Below are positions 11,344-21,267 of a stretch of 64,000 nucleotides of DNA, piece after piece. The notes under the pieces were generated by a model that made no database searches, was not told where the DNA came from, and was given only the letters and a program-made list of their open reading frames with translations. Source of the DNA: Prorocentrum cordatum (Eukaryota; Sar; Dinophyceae; Prorocentrales; Prorocentraceae); assembly GCA_963575745.1 (NCBI GenBank), contig CAUYUJ010019627.1, positions 308,164-372,163 of the forward strand, read 5' to 3'. The stretch's first letter is position 1. Every line of letters starts with the position of its first letter. Position numbers and translations under genes: made by a program.

Positions 11344-11466
11344 GCGGCGCGCCCGCGGGCGCCGGCAGCCCGCCGGCACCCCGTACGCCCCGGGCGGGTG
11401 CCGCGACGGCCGCGTCGCCGGAGCAGGCGGATGCGGCCCCGGTCGGAGAGGGCCCGCTTATGCCAG
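11344..11466 (+). CDS. Candidate internal exon, Ala/Pro-rich
   Basis: Bounded by CTCGCAG/G and CCAG/GTTTCG. It reads GGAPAGAGSPPAPRTPRAGA then ATAASPEQADAAPVGEGPLMP. The length, 123 bp, is a multiple of three and both ends are in phase 1. Nearly all third positions are G or C. Function unknown. Confidence 0.36.
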
Positions 11467-12084
11467 GTTTCGTAATAATACAAGGGAGGGGGTCACAAAA
11501 TCCTCCCAGACCACCAGTTTTAGGCCCCCCCAGACCATCCATGAAAGGGCGGCACTCTGCCCAGGCCCCCCCGAACCCTCCAAGACAGCTGAAATCAGAC
11601 CCCCCCCCCCCCGAATGTGACCCCCCCACTTTGTTATGGAATCCGGGGTACCCTGAGATCCTGGCGTTGCAATTTCTTTCGCAACAGGCCTTGGTATCGC
11701 TCGGACGTGTGCACTTGTTTCACGGTGGGGAGTATTAAGGAGCATCCTGAATCATCCTGCGAGAAAGCCACGCACGAACCCGAAAAAAGCACAGGGAATG
11801 GACGTCCGAGCGATGGCCAGAGGCGTTTACGCTTCGTTTCGGGCCCGGAGACCGTCACAGATCGATCCGGCTCGACAAATGGCGCAGGAGGATTGAGTTT
11901 GGGGCTCCTGTCGTGATGCTTTGCGATGTGGCATTTTTCTGCATCGTCGGATCGCAGGGTATTCCTCGACGAAAGGAATAGGAGAAAGAGTATGTTTTTG
12001 TGAGGTCTGGGGTCAGCTCATTCCTCGACGGAAGAGCCCAGACCCCCTCGCGTTGTGAGCAACCTCGCGACGGGAAGTCTTTCA

Positions 12085-12190
12085 TTTCTGTTCGGCCCTT
12101 TTTGGGGCCCTTGCCGGGCCCGGGGACCGTCAAGAAACGACTCGGGAGGAAAAGCCAGTCCGGGGAAAGGGGTCGAGATTCGCAATTCGG
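12085..12190 (+). repeat. Dispersed repeat family D, copy 2
   Basis: TTCGGCCC, GGGGACCGTCAA, CGACTCGGGAGGAAAA and CCGGGGAAAGGGGTC blocks match 38085-38200 in order. Confidence 0.55.
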
Positions 12191-12355
12191 AATGTTCGAT
12201 TATTCGCAATTCGGAGGCAACGGATGTTTCAATGATGACCTGATGGAGATTCCTTGTTTGTGGGGAGCATCTCAAGAGGAGGTTATCAAAAATTGGTAGT
12301 CCCGTTGGATAAATAGGCCGAAGGGCATCGTGAGTGGCATTACCCAACGTGTTGT

Positions 12356-12797
12356 TCACGGCCTGTGGGCATTCCGCTTTTCAATGTCCATTGCTGTCGG
12401 AGCCTTCATTGCGAAGAACCGCCAGTCAAGACCGAGCGGCCCGATCCCAAAGCATGGGCTACCGCTGGATATCCACGAGTCTGGTGTTTGCTCTTCGCCC
12501 GAGTGCCGCTCGCTCATCGAAGCCGACATGTAGCAGTCGGTTCGCAAGTTTGCATGGGCCGTAGAGGGACGCGTTGGGGGCTCGTGGCACGTTCTCTCGT
12601 TGGGGAGGCTGAGCACAGCTTGGACAGGAGCATTGAGGCACGCAAGGGACGGGAGGTAGCCAGCTAAGGAGGGCGAAAGGAGTTCCAGCGTTCGGAAGCA
12701 ATGCCCTTTTTCTATCTCCAAGGCGTCATCGAAGCCGTTGTCTGCGCGGCCTTTGAAGTCCAGCAAGCAGGTGGGCAGCGTACAGGAGCTTCGGGAC
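12356..12797 (-). CDS. Unrecognised minus-strand coding-like ORF
   Basis: On the minus strand a CTTCCTTTAG/G acceptor at 12798 opens about 147 codons ending at a stop at 12356. The text is protein-like throughout: LLDFKGRADNGFDDALEIEK, then NERTCHEPPTRPSTAHANLR and GPLGLDWRFFAMKAPTAMDI. Third positions are less GC-biased than in other exons here. No domain is recognised. It could be a terminal exon or a retroelement remnant. Confidence 0.38.
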
Positions 12798-13284
12798 CTA
12801 AAGGAAGCTCATGATGTCACGTTCTTGCTTGCACGCAGGGTGAGAGGGGCTGATGGCTGGTGTCCTGCGACAGGGCTTGTGTGCCCCCGCCGATTTGTGC
12901 TGAATCCCCCCTTGGACCTCCATCGGTCCTTGCGCAGTTTCTGTGGCCTTGCGGCCCCTGCGTCGTATGGGGCGCTGCAGGGAGAACCTCGCCCTCGAGG
13001 GAATCTGAAGTCGATATCTGTTTCCCGGCGAAAGGCTGGCAGACGTCGAATGGGGTCGGATCCGTTGGCGGAAGCCAGCGGGTGTCTCTCGGAAGGTGGC
13101 GAAGGTAAAAGAAGCGCTTCCAAGAACGATGATTCAAGTTTAGGGCTCAGGGCATCCGACGGCGGCCGTCTGTTATTTCCACCTTCGAGAGTCTCACGGC
13201 CGATACCCGAGGACAACTCGGCGGTCAGCACTCCGAAACGCCCACTCCTGAGACGTACACACTGAGCCTAGCATAGACACCATT

Positions 13285-13290
13285 GCCAAC

Positions 13291-13322
<32 letters not shown>

Positions 13323-13330
13323 GTCATATG
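13285..13330. repeat. (TA)n microsatellite
   Basis: An alternating TA tract with one TG break. Confidence 0.9.
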
Positions 13331-13522
13331 TATGTATACAGCGTGCTCGAGCGGATTGTGCAGTCGTCCTGGGACCAATGCGGATTACGCGTGCAGGGGT
13401 ACGTCGGTGGGGTGTGGGCTTGGGTCGTCCGACACAACACGGTGTTCCTGTTTGGGCATATGGCGCATCGGCGACACAGCACGGTGTTCCTTTGCGAATG
13501 ACGAGCGGAACGCATAGAATCA

Positions 13523-13626
13523 AGCCGGGCATGCCCCTCTATGGTTGCCCATGCGATGGGCATGTTTTGAGTATTTGTCATTTTTCGCCCAAAAATCCCC
13601 CCGTAGGGGGACACGCCCGACTGAAA
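13523..13626 (+). mobile_element. Family A introner-like element, copy A1
   Basis: Begins CCGGGCATGCCCCTCTATGG and ends GTAGGGGGACACGCCCGACT, imperfect inverted ends about 100 bp apart. A candidate exon starts at 13632, after ACGAAG. The left splice site would be GC (ATCAA/GCCGGG). Confidence 0.65.
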
Positions 13627-13631
13627 CGAAG

Positions 13632-13742
13632 CCCCGTGCACCAAGCTCGAACGATCATGCAGCCGCGTGAGCCCTCGATCTTGGCCCCGCCACTGCTGGG
13701 ATGATCAGGGGGTGTACGTCTCGCTCCGTTGGCTTCTCTACA
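13632..13742 (+). CDS. Candidate exon between an A and an H element
   Basis: This 111-bp exon starts after the AACGAAG acceptor that follows A1 and ends CTACA/GTCGGGG at the first bases of H1. It reads PCTKLERSCSRVSPRSWPRH then CWDDQGVYVSLRWLLY. It starts and ends in phase 1. The phase-1 end matches the next exon (13929) across the 186-nt H1 intron. Product not recognised. Confidence 0.42.
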
Positions 13743-13928
13743 GTCGGGGCCCTGAAGAAGGAACCCTTTTCGTTGGGGGAGGGGCTCCGTGTTCCTTGAT
13801 TGTTTCGCAGCTTTCCTTAGATGTTCCTGAGGTTTTTGATACGAAATCGAAGTTTCACTTATGGTACATAGGCGCCTCGTTCCTCATTTAGGGTTCCTTA
13901 GGTCAACGCCCCGACTGTACTCTGGGAG
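13743..13928 (+). mobile_element. Family H introner-like element H1
   Basis: Nearly the entire 186-nt predicted intron is a family H copy. It begins (CA)GTCGGGG, contains GAAGAAGGAACCC and TTCCTTGATTG, and ends CGCCCCGACTGTAC before a GGGAG acceptor. The flanking exons join in phase 1. Confidence 0.75.
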
Positions 13929-14433
13929 ATCTTTGTGGTCCCAGGGTTCTGGTCTCCCTGGAGATCACAGCGTGACGTGCTTCCATGTAGGGCGAGCTCT
14001 CCGTGGTCTGGGTCCCGGGGCCCTCACAGGTCGATCCGGCCCGAGATGGGCAGCAGAAAGGTCGGGTTTGGGGCTCGGACCGTGTTTTTGTTCGGTGCTG
14101 AGTCTGTTTCGTGACGGCTGATCTCAGGGTCAGGCTGGCAAAGAAAAGAGAGCAATCGCACCAGAGCATTTCGGAGCGCCCCCAGAGTTTCTCAGTACGC
14201 TTTGGAACGGCCGCGTCTCCCGATTGATCCTCATGCGCCCGCAACCTCAGAGCATCTCGAGCCATCCCGGCATGCCGTTTCCTAGTTTTGCCAACGTCTT
14301 GTTGTTGGTCGAAGACGTGGGTTAGGAAAGGCAAGGTGACACAGTCGTTGATTTGATGGAGCCCATTTGAGGAATTGCCGATCTGATCTTGTTGGGGGGT
14401 ACCTGTGATTGAAATTCCGCAGTGAAGCTGCAT
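13903..14433 (-). CDS. Minus-strand ORF, weakly coding-like
   Basis: A 176-codon frame begins MQLHCGISITGTPQQDQIGN and includes KRHAGMARDALRLRAHEDQS. Third positions are not GC-biased. It overlaps the plus-strand exon at 13929-13975, so it is listed only as an alternative, possibly a degraded element. Confidence 0.2.
   Translation of the reverse strand: MQLHCGISITGTPQQDQIGNSSNGLHQINDCVTLPFLTHVFDQQQDVGKTRKRHAGMARDALRLRAHEDQSGDAAVPKRTEKLWGRSEMLWCDCSLFFASLTLRSAVTKQTQHRTKTRSEPQTRPFCCPSRAGSTCEGPGTQTTESSPYMEARHAVISRETRTLGPQRSPRVQSGR
13929..13975 (+). CDS. Candidate terminal exon after H1
   Basis: After the H1 intron the phase-1 frame reads LCGPRVLVSLEITA and ends at TGA. It is short but phase-consistent with the exon ending at 13742. 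Confidence 0.38.
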
Positions 14434-14574
14434 TAGTCTGTGGAATTTGTTTCAAGGATCGTTTGTGCAATCGGCTTCCCTGGTGTTGCAGGCATTAGGT
14501 TAAACACTTGTATTGTGTCACTTGGGCCCTTTGTTCTCTTCGCCTGCGGTGCAATTCTGGAATTCGATTTCGCG

Positions 14575-14958
14575 GCATTCGTTTGATCGAAATCTTACCT
14601 TGTTGTCAGTTCAGGTTATCCCCCCTGGCAGCAGTCATCACTTCGCGAAACAGTGAACACGTCATCATTGCCATAGTGGCCCTTAAGCCCCGCGTCATTT
14701 GCACTCGCAGACAGAGTGCAACATAAGCGCGTATGACAGGAGGGACTCGCATTGCACCCTTGCCTACATCACGGAGTGTGATGTTTCGCTGGTGTGCGTG
14801 AACCGCCCAGCCTGTGTGTTCGTTGCGTCCACCTTTTACGATTCCTATCCTGACGTGTGTGATTCATTGTCCCCATCAGTGCTGGAGGGGGGGATGGAGT
14901 TCCTCGCGCGGCGGCATTGTAGACATCTGGGCTTTGTTTCCAGGCGAGCGGACGCATG
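14575..14958 (+). CDS. Possible exons upstream of the 15060 exon
   Basis: Two frames are protein-like in succession. The first, to about 14726, includes LAAVITSRNSEHVIIAIVAL. The second, 14699-14958, includes CTLAYITECDVSLVCVNRPA and ASTFYDSYPDVCDSLSP. Joining them needs an intron or a frameshift that I could not place. A 67-bp block with CGAGCGGACGCAT is duplicated at 14885-14958 and 14962-15030. Confidence 0.28.
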
Positions 14959-15059
14959 AGATGCAGTTCCTCGTGCGTGGTCGTTGTAGACGTCTTAGAA
15001 ATTGTTTTCTGGCGAGCGGACGCATCTAAGTGACAAGCCGTCTTGTGCCTTTTTTGCAG

Positions 15060-15184
15060 CCCGCGTGGCCCGCGTGATTATACGCAGCACACCGCACATG
15101 CACATACGAGTGAGAGGGGCGGTGGGGACGTCGGCAGTTTGCGAGACTCTGGAGATGCCCGCCGCAGGCGCCAAAGTTTCATAA
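15060..15184 (+). CDS. Candidate terminal exon with canonical acceptor
   Basis: A strong acceptor, GCCTTTTTTGCAG, precedes a frame reading RVARVIIRSTPHMHIRVRGA, then VGTSAVCETLEMPAAGAKVS and TAA. It starts in phase 1. Mixed hydrophobic and basic composition suggests real protein. Family unknown. Confidence 0.5.
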
Positions 15185-15230
15185 TTTATGCAACGAGCCC
15201 GCCGCAGGCGCAGATTTCTTCGTTCAACCA

Positions 15231-15446
15231 ATGTGGGTGGGTCGCGGGTGGGTCGCGGGTGGTTCGCGGGTTGGTCGCGGGTGGGTCGCGGGTGGGTCGC
15301 GGGGTGGGTCGCGGGTGGGTCGCGGGTGGGTCGCAAGTAGGTCGCGGGTGGGTCGCGGGTGGATCGCGGATGCGTCGCGGGGTGGGTCGCGGGGTGGGTC
15401 GCGGGGTGGGTCGCGGGGTAGGTCGCGGGTGGGTCGCGGGCGGGAC
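15231..15446 (+). repeat. GGTCGCGGGTG minisatellite
   Basis: About 20 tandem units of GGTCGCGGGTG or GGTCGCGGGG. Confidence 0.95.
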
Positions 15447-15959
15447 GACGACAAGAAACAATTATTGAAACAAACAAGCAAACAAACAACACACACACAC
15501 ACAACACCACGGATCCCAACCCCTGCTTTGTACCCAATGACAACCAATGACCGTTCGCCCCCCTCACTCCGATCGAGTGGTAAGGGTTCCTGAATGACAG
15601 ATTCAGCGGGCGCTGACGCCTCGGTCTGCTCCGCCGCTTGGCCCGCAGGATCGAACGATCATGCCTGTCCCGCTGCCCCTCCCCATTGCGAGCTCGCCTC
15701 CGCAGTCCTCTCTTTCGGAGGGGGGAGAAGCGACACCAGCACCACCAGGGTGGGCCACCTCCGGCGAGGAGGTCCACGAGGCCTCTCCGAGCTGGAGGCT
15801 GGGGATGTCTCGAGCGAGAGGGGGGGGGGACCACACCACCGGGGTGTTGGTGTTGGTGTCGCCTTTCCCTGCCCCCGCTCTTCTCCGCGGCCCCCGTCTT
15901 GGCCTCTGTGGGTTTCGGCTCCTGCCCCCCAGCCTCGCCAGGTGTGCCTCGGCCTCCCT

Positions 15960-16180
15960 GGCTGGCTTGGGCCGCATCGGAATGTTCTTCACTGCCGTCC
16001 CGGCGCGGGCAGTGGAGTTCACCACTCACCAGTCCACCCCAACCCGACCCGAAGGCCTCCATGTGCCCTCCATGTCCAGTGGGGAGTGGGACCATGGAAA
16101 CGAAACGCCTGGAACCCGCACCCCCCCCCACCCGAAGTTCTGGTCGAGTTCGGGTCTTCGGGTTGGGTTGGGGTGGCCTG
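15960..16180 (+). CDS. Candidate exon, first of a gene continuing to 17288
   Basis: The frame reads GRIGMFFTAVPARAVEFTTH, then PTRPEGLHVPSMSSGEWDHG, and ends GLGWPG at a CCTG/GTACGT donor in phase 1. The start is not resolved and the open frame extends back to 15661. The next exon, 16403, also starts in phase 1. On the minus strand the same stretch holds a Gly/Glu/Lys-rich frame, so strand is not certain. Confidence 0.36.
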
Positions 16181-16215
16181 GTACGTGGTCAACAGTAGAA
16201 GACTAACGAAACGCC

Positions 16216-16402
16216 AAAAACTTAACTTTTGGCGCTCCGCGCGGATTTCTTGGATCCGCGCTGGGGCCCCTCAGCGGCGCCTCCAGCGCCGCCCCTGGCG
16301 CGCTTCGAGCGCCAGGGAGGGGGGTCAGGCGCAGATCCAAGAAATCCGCGCGGAACGCCAAAAGTTTTATGTTTATGGCGCTTGTTTCCTTTTTCTATAC
16401 AG
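16216..16402 (+). mobile_element. Family K foldback element, copy K1
   Basis: CTCCGCGCGGATTTCTTGGATC on the left is the inverse of GATCCAAGAAATCCGCGCGG on the right. Together with an internal GGCGCGCTTCGAGCGCC palindrome it forms a foldback. The downstream TTTATGxTTATGxC and pyrimidine tract CTTTTTCTATACAG are shared with K2. Here the intron donor lies upstream at 16181. Confidence 0.75.
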
Positions 16403-16483
16403 CCAGTGCGGTGAAAGAGGGACTTCTTTGTGCTCAGGAGGGGCGCTGGCCTTGTGTTGTCCGTTTCTTCGGTCTGGGTTCAA
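16403..16483 (+). CDS. Candidate internal exon between K1 and A2
   Basis: After the acceptor CTTTTTCTATACAG the frame reads SAVKEGLLCAQEGRWPCVVR then FFGLGS. It ends in phase 1 at TTCAA/GTCGGGC, so the 5' splice site is the start of a family A element. The exon is 81 bp. The following exon at 17138 also starts in phase 1. Confidence 0.5.
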
Positions 16484-17137
16484 GTCGGGCTTGTCCTTCT
16501 CTAACGGAGAAGAATTCAAACACAGCAAGAAGATATGGGGACGATGTTGGTCCACCATTTTCTGATTATGTTTGAGCATGTTTTTGCTGGTGTGTTTGTT
16601 TTTTCATCCACAACCATCCTGTAGCCTACATGATGGTTTTGGATGAAAAAATCGCTGTGGATTCCTCACTGATCCTCTTCGTGGCCCCCTCTTTTCTAAT
16701 ATGCCCCTCGTCCTCCCCTTCCTCCTCCTCCCCTTCCTCCTCCTCCTCCTCCTCCTCCTCCTCATCCTCATCCTCCTCCTCCTCCTCCTCCTCCTCCTCC
16801 TCCTCATCCCTCCTCCTCCTCCTCCCTCCTCCTCCTCCTCCCTCCTCCTCCTCCTCCTCGTCCTCCTCCTCCTCCTCCTCCTCTCCTCCTCCTCCTTCCT
16901 CCTCCTTCTCCTCCTCCTCCTCCTCCTCCTCCCTCCTCCTCCTCCTCCGTCCTCCCCCTCCTCCTCCCCCTCCTCCTCCCCCTCCTCCTCCTCCTCCCCC
17001 TCCCCCTCCTCCACCTCCTTCTCCACCTCCTCCTCCTCCCCCTCCCCCTCCTCCACCTCCTCATCCACCTCCTTCTCCCCCTGCCACCCTGTAGCCTACA
17101 GTAGGGGGACGTGCCCGACCTGAACCTGAATCTTCAG
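16484..17137 (+). mobile_element. Family A introner-like element A2, expanded by CCT repeats
   Basis: Starts GTCGGGCTTGTCC, has TATGGGGACGATGTTGG inside and ends GTAGGGGGACGTGCCCGACC, followed by acceptor GAATCTTCAG. About 380 bp of CCT/CTC repeats (16705-17085) sit inside it. As an intron it is 654 nt. The 8-bp flanks GTCTGGGT and ACCTGAAT differ only by transitions. Confidence 0.7.
16705..17085 (+). repeat. (CCT)n tract inside A2
   Basis: CCT/CTC units with ATCC and TTCC variants. The duplicated CCTGTAGCCTACA on both sides (16619 and 17091) suggests internal duplication. Confidence 0.9.
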
Positions 17138-17288
17138 TGACGAGGCCCGCCGTGGCCGGCAAGAACGCCCCCTTTCAGCTCCTCACGCTCCGCGCCCGTC
17201 AGTTGGCGCTGCGGTGCCTGCAGCGGCCATGTCTTCGATGCTCGTTTTGGGGACCTTCCTGGGGGCCACCTAATGGATCTGTTCGACT
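17138..17288 (+). CDS. Candidate exon after A2
   Basis: In phase 1 after CTTCAG it reads TRPAVAGKNAPFQLLTLRAR, then QLALRCLQRPCLRCSFWGPS. The codon spanning the junction with 16483 is ATG. The frame runs into the GTTCGACTCAG minisatellite, which offers many AG/GT donors, so the end is approximate. Cys-rich tail; family unknown. Confidence 0.42.
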
Positions 17289-17400
17289 CAGGTTCGACTC
17301 AAGTTCGACTCAGGTTCGACTCAGGTTCGACTCAGATTCGACTCAGGTTCGACTCATGTTCGACTCAGGTTCGACTCAGGTTCGACGCAGCTTCGACGCA
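17279..17400 (+). repeat. GTTCGACTCAG minisatellite
   Basis: Eleven-bp units of GTTCGACTCAG. Related GTTCGACTCCCGTCG units are at 20165-20310. Both are followed by CGACGCACGAGTGGA. Confidence 0.85.
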
Positions 17401-17452
17401 CGAGTGGAACGAGTGGCTCCAGGAAGGTCCCCAGAAGGAACATCTAACATGT

Positions 17453-17698
17453 CCTCGCGCCAACATCGCAGAGCGGATTTCGTTTGCAAAACGATAGGCT
17501 GGGCCTGGAGTGTCCCGGAGAATGTCGCTCCGGGTCTCGAGGTGCATTTCGTGCGGATCTTTGCCTGGCCAGGGGTGAAGACCGACAAGAATCCACGCGA
17601 AACTCACTTCGTTGTTCGCTCGCCGTCTCGGGCAAAAGTCCACGCAGAAATCCACGCAGAGATCCGCTGCAGCACGTCTGCAAGGCCAATGCAATGAG
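17453..17698 (+). repeat. Dispersed repeat family C, copy 2
   Basis: Second copy of the 1030-1285 repeat. Confidence 0.6.
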
Positions 17699-17774
17699 CA
17701 ATGGTGAAGCCTTTCTTTTCGTCCTATTCCTCCCCCTGCTCCGCTGGGCACGGCCCAGGAGCATGCCCGTCCTC

Positions 17775-17977
17775 CTCCTCCGCGGTGTTTCGCCTCCTCC
17801 TCCTCCTCCTCCTTCCTCCTTCCTCCTCCTCCTCCTCCTCCTCCTACTCCCCCGCCTCCTCCTCCTCCTCCTCCTCCTCCTCCTCCCCCTCCTCCTCCTC
17901 CTCCTCGTCCTCCTCCTCCTCCTCCTCCTCCCCCTCCTCGCCCCCCCCCTCCTCCTCCTCCTCCTCCCCCCTCTCAG
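17775..17977 (+). repeat. (CCT)n microsatellite
   Basis: CCT/CTC run of about 200 bp. Confidence 0.95.
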
Positions 17978-18061
17978 AGTGAGAGGCCGCCGGCGCGCTC
18001 CAGGGGACGGCGGGATTCGACTCGTCGCAGGGCGTTTTGCCTTCGGCTCGGGCAGGTCTAC

Positions 18062-19702
18062 TTTTTCCCGGAAAGGGCCTGAGCCCAGGGTTCTCTTTTA
18101 GTTGGTAAACCTAATCCCCCGGTGCCTGCTTGAGGGAGGCCGGCGAATTTTTTCCCTGATAAATAACGAGGTCGAAGGAGGCCGGCGAATTAAAATTTGA
18201 GGATGTCTCGAGCGAAACGCTTGTTTTTGAAATCCCGATCGATAAATCACAGGGTGCGGGCCACTTTTTCGTGTGTTGAGGATGTCTCGAGCGAAACGCT
18301 TGCTCCGCAGAGTTTGCCGAGGATGTCTCGAGCGAAACGCTTGTTTTGCAGAGCCGACCGCGACGCGGAAAAGCGCCCCGCGCGAAGGAATTTCGATGAT
18401 GTCTCGACTAATTCCTTTGTTTTTGTACGATTTCCTGGAATTTTGGCAGGATGTCTCGAGCGAAATGCACGACCCCACCCTAGCACGACCATACCCCAGC
18501 ACGACCACACCCCAGCACGACCAGACCCCAGCACGACCCCACCCCAGCACGACCCCACCCCAGCACGACCATACCCCAGCACGACCACACCCCAGCACGA
18601 CCCGACCCCAGCACGACCCTACCCCAGCAAGACCACACCCCAGCACGACCACACCCAGCACGACCTCACCACACCACACCCCAGCACGACCACACCCCAG
18701 CACGACCACGCCCCAGACACGACAGCACGACCACTCCCCAGCACGACCACACCCCAGCACGACCACTCCCCCAGCACGACCACACCCAGCACGACACGAC
18801 ACCCCACACGAACCACCACCCCAGACACGACCACCCCAGCACCAGACCACCCAAGCGACCAGACCCCAGCACGCACGACCACACCCCAGCACGACCCACA
18901 GCACGACCACGCCCCAGCACGACCACGCCCCAGCACGACCACACCCCAGCACGACCACACCCCAGCACGACCACACCCCAGCACGACCCCACCCCAGCAC
19001 GACCCCACCCTAGCACGACCACGCACGACCACACCCCCAGCACGACCACACCCCACCCCAGCACGACCACACCCCAGCACGACCACACCCCAGCACGCAC
19101 GACCCCACCCCAGCAAGACCACACCCCAGCACGACCACACCCCAGCACGACCCACCACAGCACGACCACACCCCAGCACGACCACGCCCCAGCACGACCA
19201 CGCCCCAGCACGACCACGCCCCAGCACGCACACCCCATCAGCAAGACCACAGCACGACCACACCCCAGCACGACCTCACCACAGCACGACCACACCCCAG
19301 CACGACCACGCCCCAGCACGACACGCCCCAGCACGACCACGCCCCAGCACAACCACCCCCCAGCACGACCACCCCCCCAGCACGACCACACCCCAGCACG
19401 ACCACCCCCAGCACGACCACACCCCAGCACGACCACTCCCCAGCACGACCACACCGCCTTGGTTGAGTGGTTGCCTGTCGTCGTGGAATGTTTCGTGGGG
19501 TGTCCCGTGGAATGTTTCGCGGGGTGCCTCGTGGAATGTTTCGTGAGGTGTCTCGCGGAATGTTTCGTGAGGTGTCTCGTGGGATGTTTCGTGAGGTGTC
19601 TCGTGGGATGTTTCGTGAGGTGTTGCCCCGTTGGGTATCGTGAAAACGTGCCCATGCTCCACATGTCTATATCCCTTTCCGGGTTCGTGGGTCCATCATG
19701 TT
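18062..19702 (+). mobile_element. Family J element, copy J1
   Basis: The order is: left end TTTTTCCCGGAAAGGG; a leader with GAGGCCGGCGAATT twice and GATGTCTCGAGCGAAACGC several times; an array of the 16-bp unit CCCCAGCACGACCACA (18468-19452); a 24-bp array GTGTCTCGTGGAATGTTTCG; and right end CCCTTTCCGGG...CCATCATGTT. CCCGGAAAGGG is inverted near the two ends. It carries no convincing gene. The long His-Asp-Thr and Val-Leu-Gly-Cys frames are repeat translations. Confidence 0.8.
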
Positions 19703-20059
19703 TCAGTCGGGCCTGTCCCTCTAACCCCAGGAAGCACTTAAGAGCCCGCCCCCTCACCCGGTGAAAGTATAACGCATCCGGCACCCTGGAAGCTTTACTT
19801 CGGCACAGCAAATCCAAAGGCATCTCCAAGGATTTCTTCTTGCGCGGCGCGCGGCGCGCGACGCGCTACGGATTGTTTTGTTTGATATGCGCGAGGTGCT
19901 AAAGATATCGCTCTGCGAAAACGCCTCCCTGGAAATATTAAATCCTGGTGCGGTGATAGCGATAACCCCGGGGGGGTCTTAAATCTTAAAGGCTTCCTCG
20001 GGTTACAGGGGGATGCTCAAGAATAGCGTAACACAAACAGTTTGGATACGAGGTTTCAA

Positions 20060-20122
20060 ATTTGTTTCCCCATTTGGGGGTATGTTTCTAGTATGTGTTC
20101 CTTCGCCCACAAGCCCCCCTGT
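20060..20122 (+). repeat. Family A right-end fragment
   Basis: Ends CCCCCTGTAGGGGTACACG, preceded by GTTCCTTCGCCCACAAG. The left half is missing. Confidence 0.5.
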
Positions 20123-20164
20123 AGGGGTACACGCGCCTTCCTGGGACCCGCCTGATACTTCGAG

Positions 20165-20310
20165 TTCCGACCCGAGTTCGACTCCCGTCGACGGAGTCTG
20201 GCTCGATTTAAGCTCGACCCGAGTTCGACTCCCGTCCGAGTTCGACTTCGGTCCCGCCGAGCCTGGCTCGATGTAAGCTCGACCCGAGTTCGACTCCCGT
20301 CGACGGACCT
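20165..20310 (+). repeat. GTTCGACTCCCGTCG degenerate repeat
   Basis: Units of GAGTTCGACTCCCGTC and TAAGCTCGACCC repeat three to four times, related to the 17279 minisatellite. Confidence 0.7.
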
Positions 20311-20552
20311 CCGACGCACGAGTGGAGCGACGGCCCCCAGGACGATCACCTGAGGACCTTGTGCCACGTCCCGTCCCCCCCCCCGTGCACCGCCCCTGCA
20401 AGCCATAGCCTCACGCGCATCGGCCACTCCAGTCGACGGACCTCCGACGCAAGCTCGACGCGCGAGTGGGGGGGAGGCCCCCCAGGAAAAGCACCGAAGG
20501 ACGTCGCCACGCCCCCTCCTTCCTCCCGTGCCCCCCCCCCCCCTCATGCAAG

Positions 20553-20683
20553 CACGGCGGGTTCGCGTCGTGTCGACCGGCGGCGACCCCGCCGCCGTCC
20601 GGCGTTCAACAAGGAACGCCGTTGGCGACCCAGAATCGGTCGGAGTTGAACGAGTTGACGTTTCGGCAACGGCCAACGCGGAG
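20553..20683 (+). CDS. Candidate exon before K2
   Basis: After a pyrimidine-rich acceptor (CCCCTCATGCAAG) the frame reads RRVRVVSTGGDPAAVRRSTR then NAVGDPESVGVERVDVSATA and NAE. It ends in phase 0 at GCGGAG/GTCCGC, where the K element begins. It starts in phase 1. The exon at 20871 continues in phase 0. Unknown product. Confidence 0.5.
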
Positions 20684-20870
20684 GTCCGCGCGGATTTCTC
20701 GGATCGGTGCTGGACCCCCTTGGCGGCGCCTCCGGCGCCGCCCCTGGCGCGCTCCGCGCGCCAGGGAAGGGGGTCCAGCGCCGATCCGAGAAATCCGCGC
20801 GGCCCTCCGAATTTTATGCTTATGCCATTGTTTCGTTCCCCGAAATCTTGAACGATCTCCGCTCTGTCAG
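20684..20870 (+). mobile_element. Family K foldback element as an intron, copy K2
   Basis: GTCCGCGCGGATTTCTCGG at the donor is inverted as CCGAGAAATCCGCGCGG near 20800. The interior has nested GC palindromes such as GGCGCGCTCCGCGCGCC. It continues TTTTATGCTTATGCC to acceptor CTCTGTCAG. Length 187 nt, not a multiple of three, with phase 0 on both sides. Confidence 0.75.
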
Positions 20871-20998
20871 AAGCCAACGCCGAATGCGGCACGACGCGAG
20901 CCTGCCGCAGCAGCCTCACGCACGCCGGCTGTCCCCTGGCCAGGCCCGTCCTGCGCCCAGGAGCGGCGCGTGTGCTCGCCCTCCTGGCGCCCGGCAAG
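20871..20998 (+). CDS. Candidate exon after K2
   Basis: In phase 0 it reads KPTPNAARREPAAAASRTPA then VPWPGPSCAQERRVCSPSWR, with GC-rich third positions, and runs into a GGA microsatellite at about 21005. A second frame (ANAECGTTRACRSSLTHAGC) is equally GC-rich. Phase with 20683 favours the first. The donor is not resolved. Confidence 0.42.
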
Positions 20999-21004
20999 GG
21001 AAGA

Positions 21005-21267
21005 GGGGGAGGAGGAGGAGGGGGGTAGGGGAGGGGGGCGGGAGGAGGGGTGGAAAGGGGTGAGGAGAGGAGGAGGAGGAGGGGAGGAGGAGGAGGGAGG
21101 AGGAGAGGAATGAGGAGGAGGAGGAGGAGGAGACGAGGACGAGGAGGAGGACGGAGGAGGAGGAGGAGGAGGAGGAGAGAGGGAGGAGGAGGAGGAGGAG
21201 GAGGAGGAGGGAGGAGGAGGAGGGAGGAGGAGGAGGAGGAGGAGGAGGAGGAGGAGGAGGAGGAGGT
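21005..21267 (+). repeat. (GGA)n microsatellite
   Basis: About 260 bp of GGA/GAG with minor variants. Confidence 0.95.

Noticed and set aside
14995-16131. Minus-strand 378-codon ORF
   Set aside because: Its 3' half is the GGTCGCGGGTG minisatellite, and the rest competes with plus-strand exons that have matching splice phases.
18197-19829. ORFs of 300-450 codons rich in His/Asp/Thr/Pro (plus) or Val/Leu/Gly/Cys/Trp (minus), also in the other family J copies
   Set aside because: They are translations of the 16-bp minisatellite. Frames shift with copy number and no unique domain is present.
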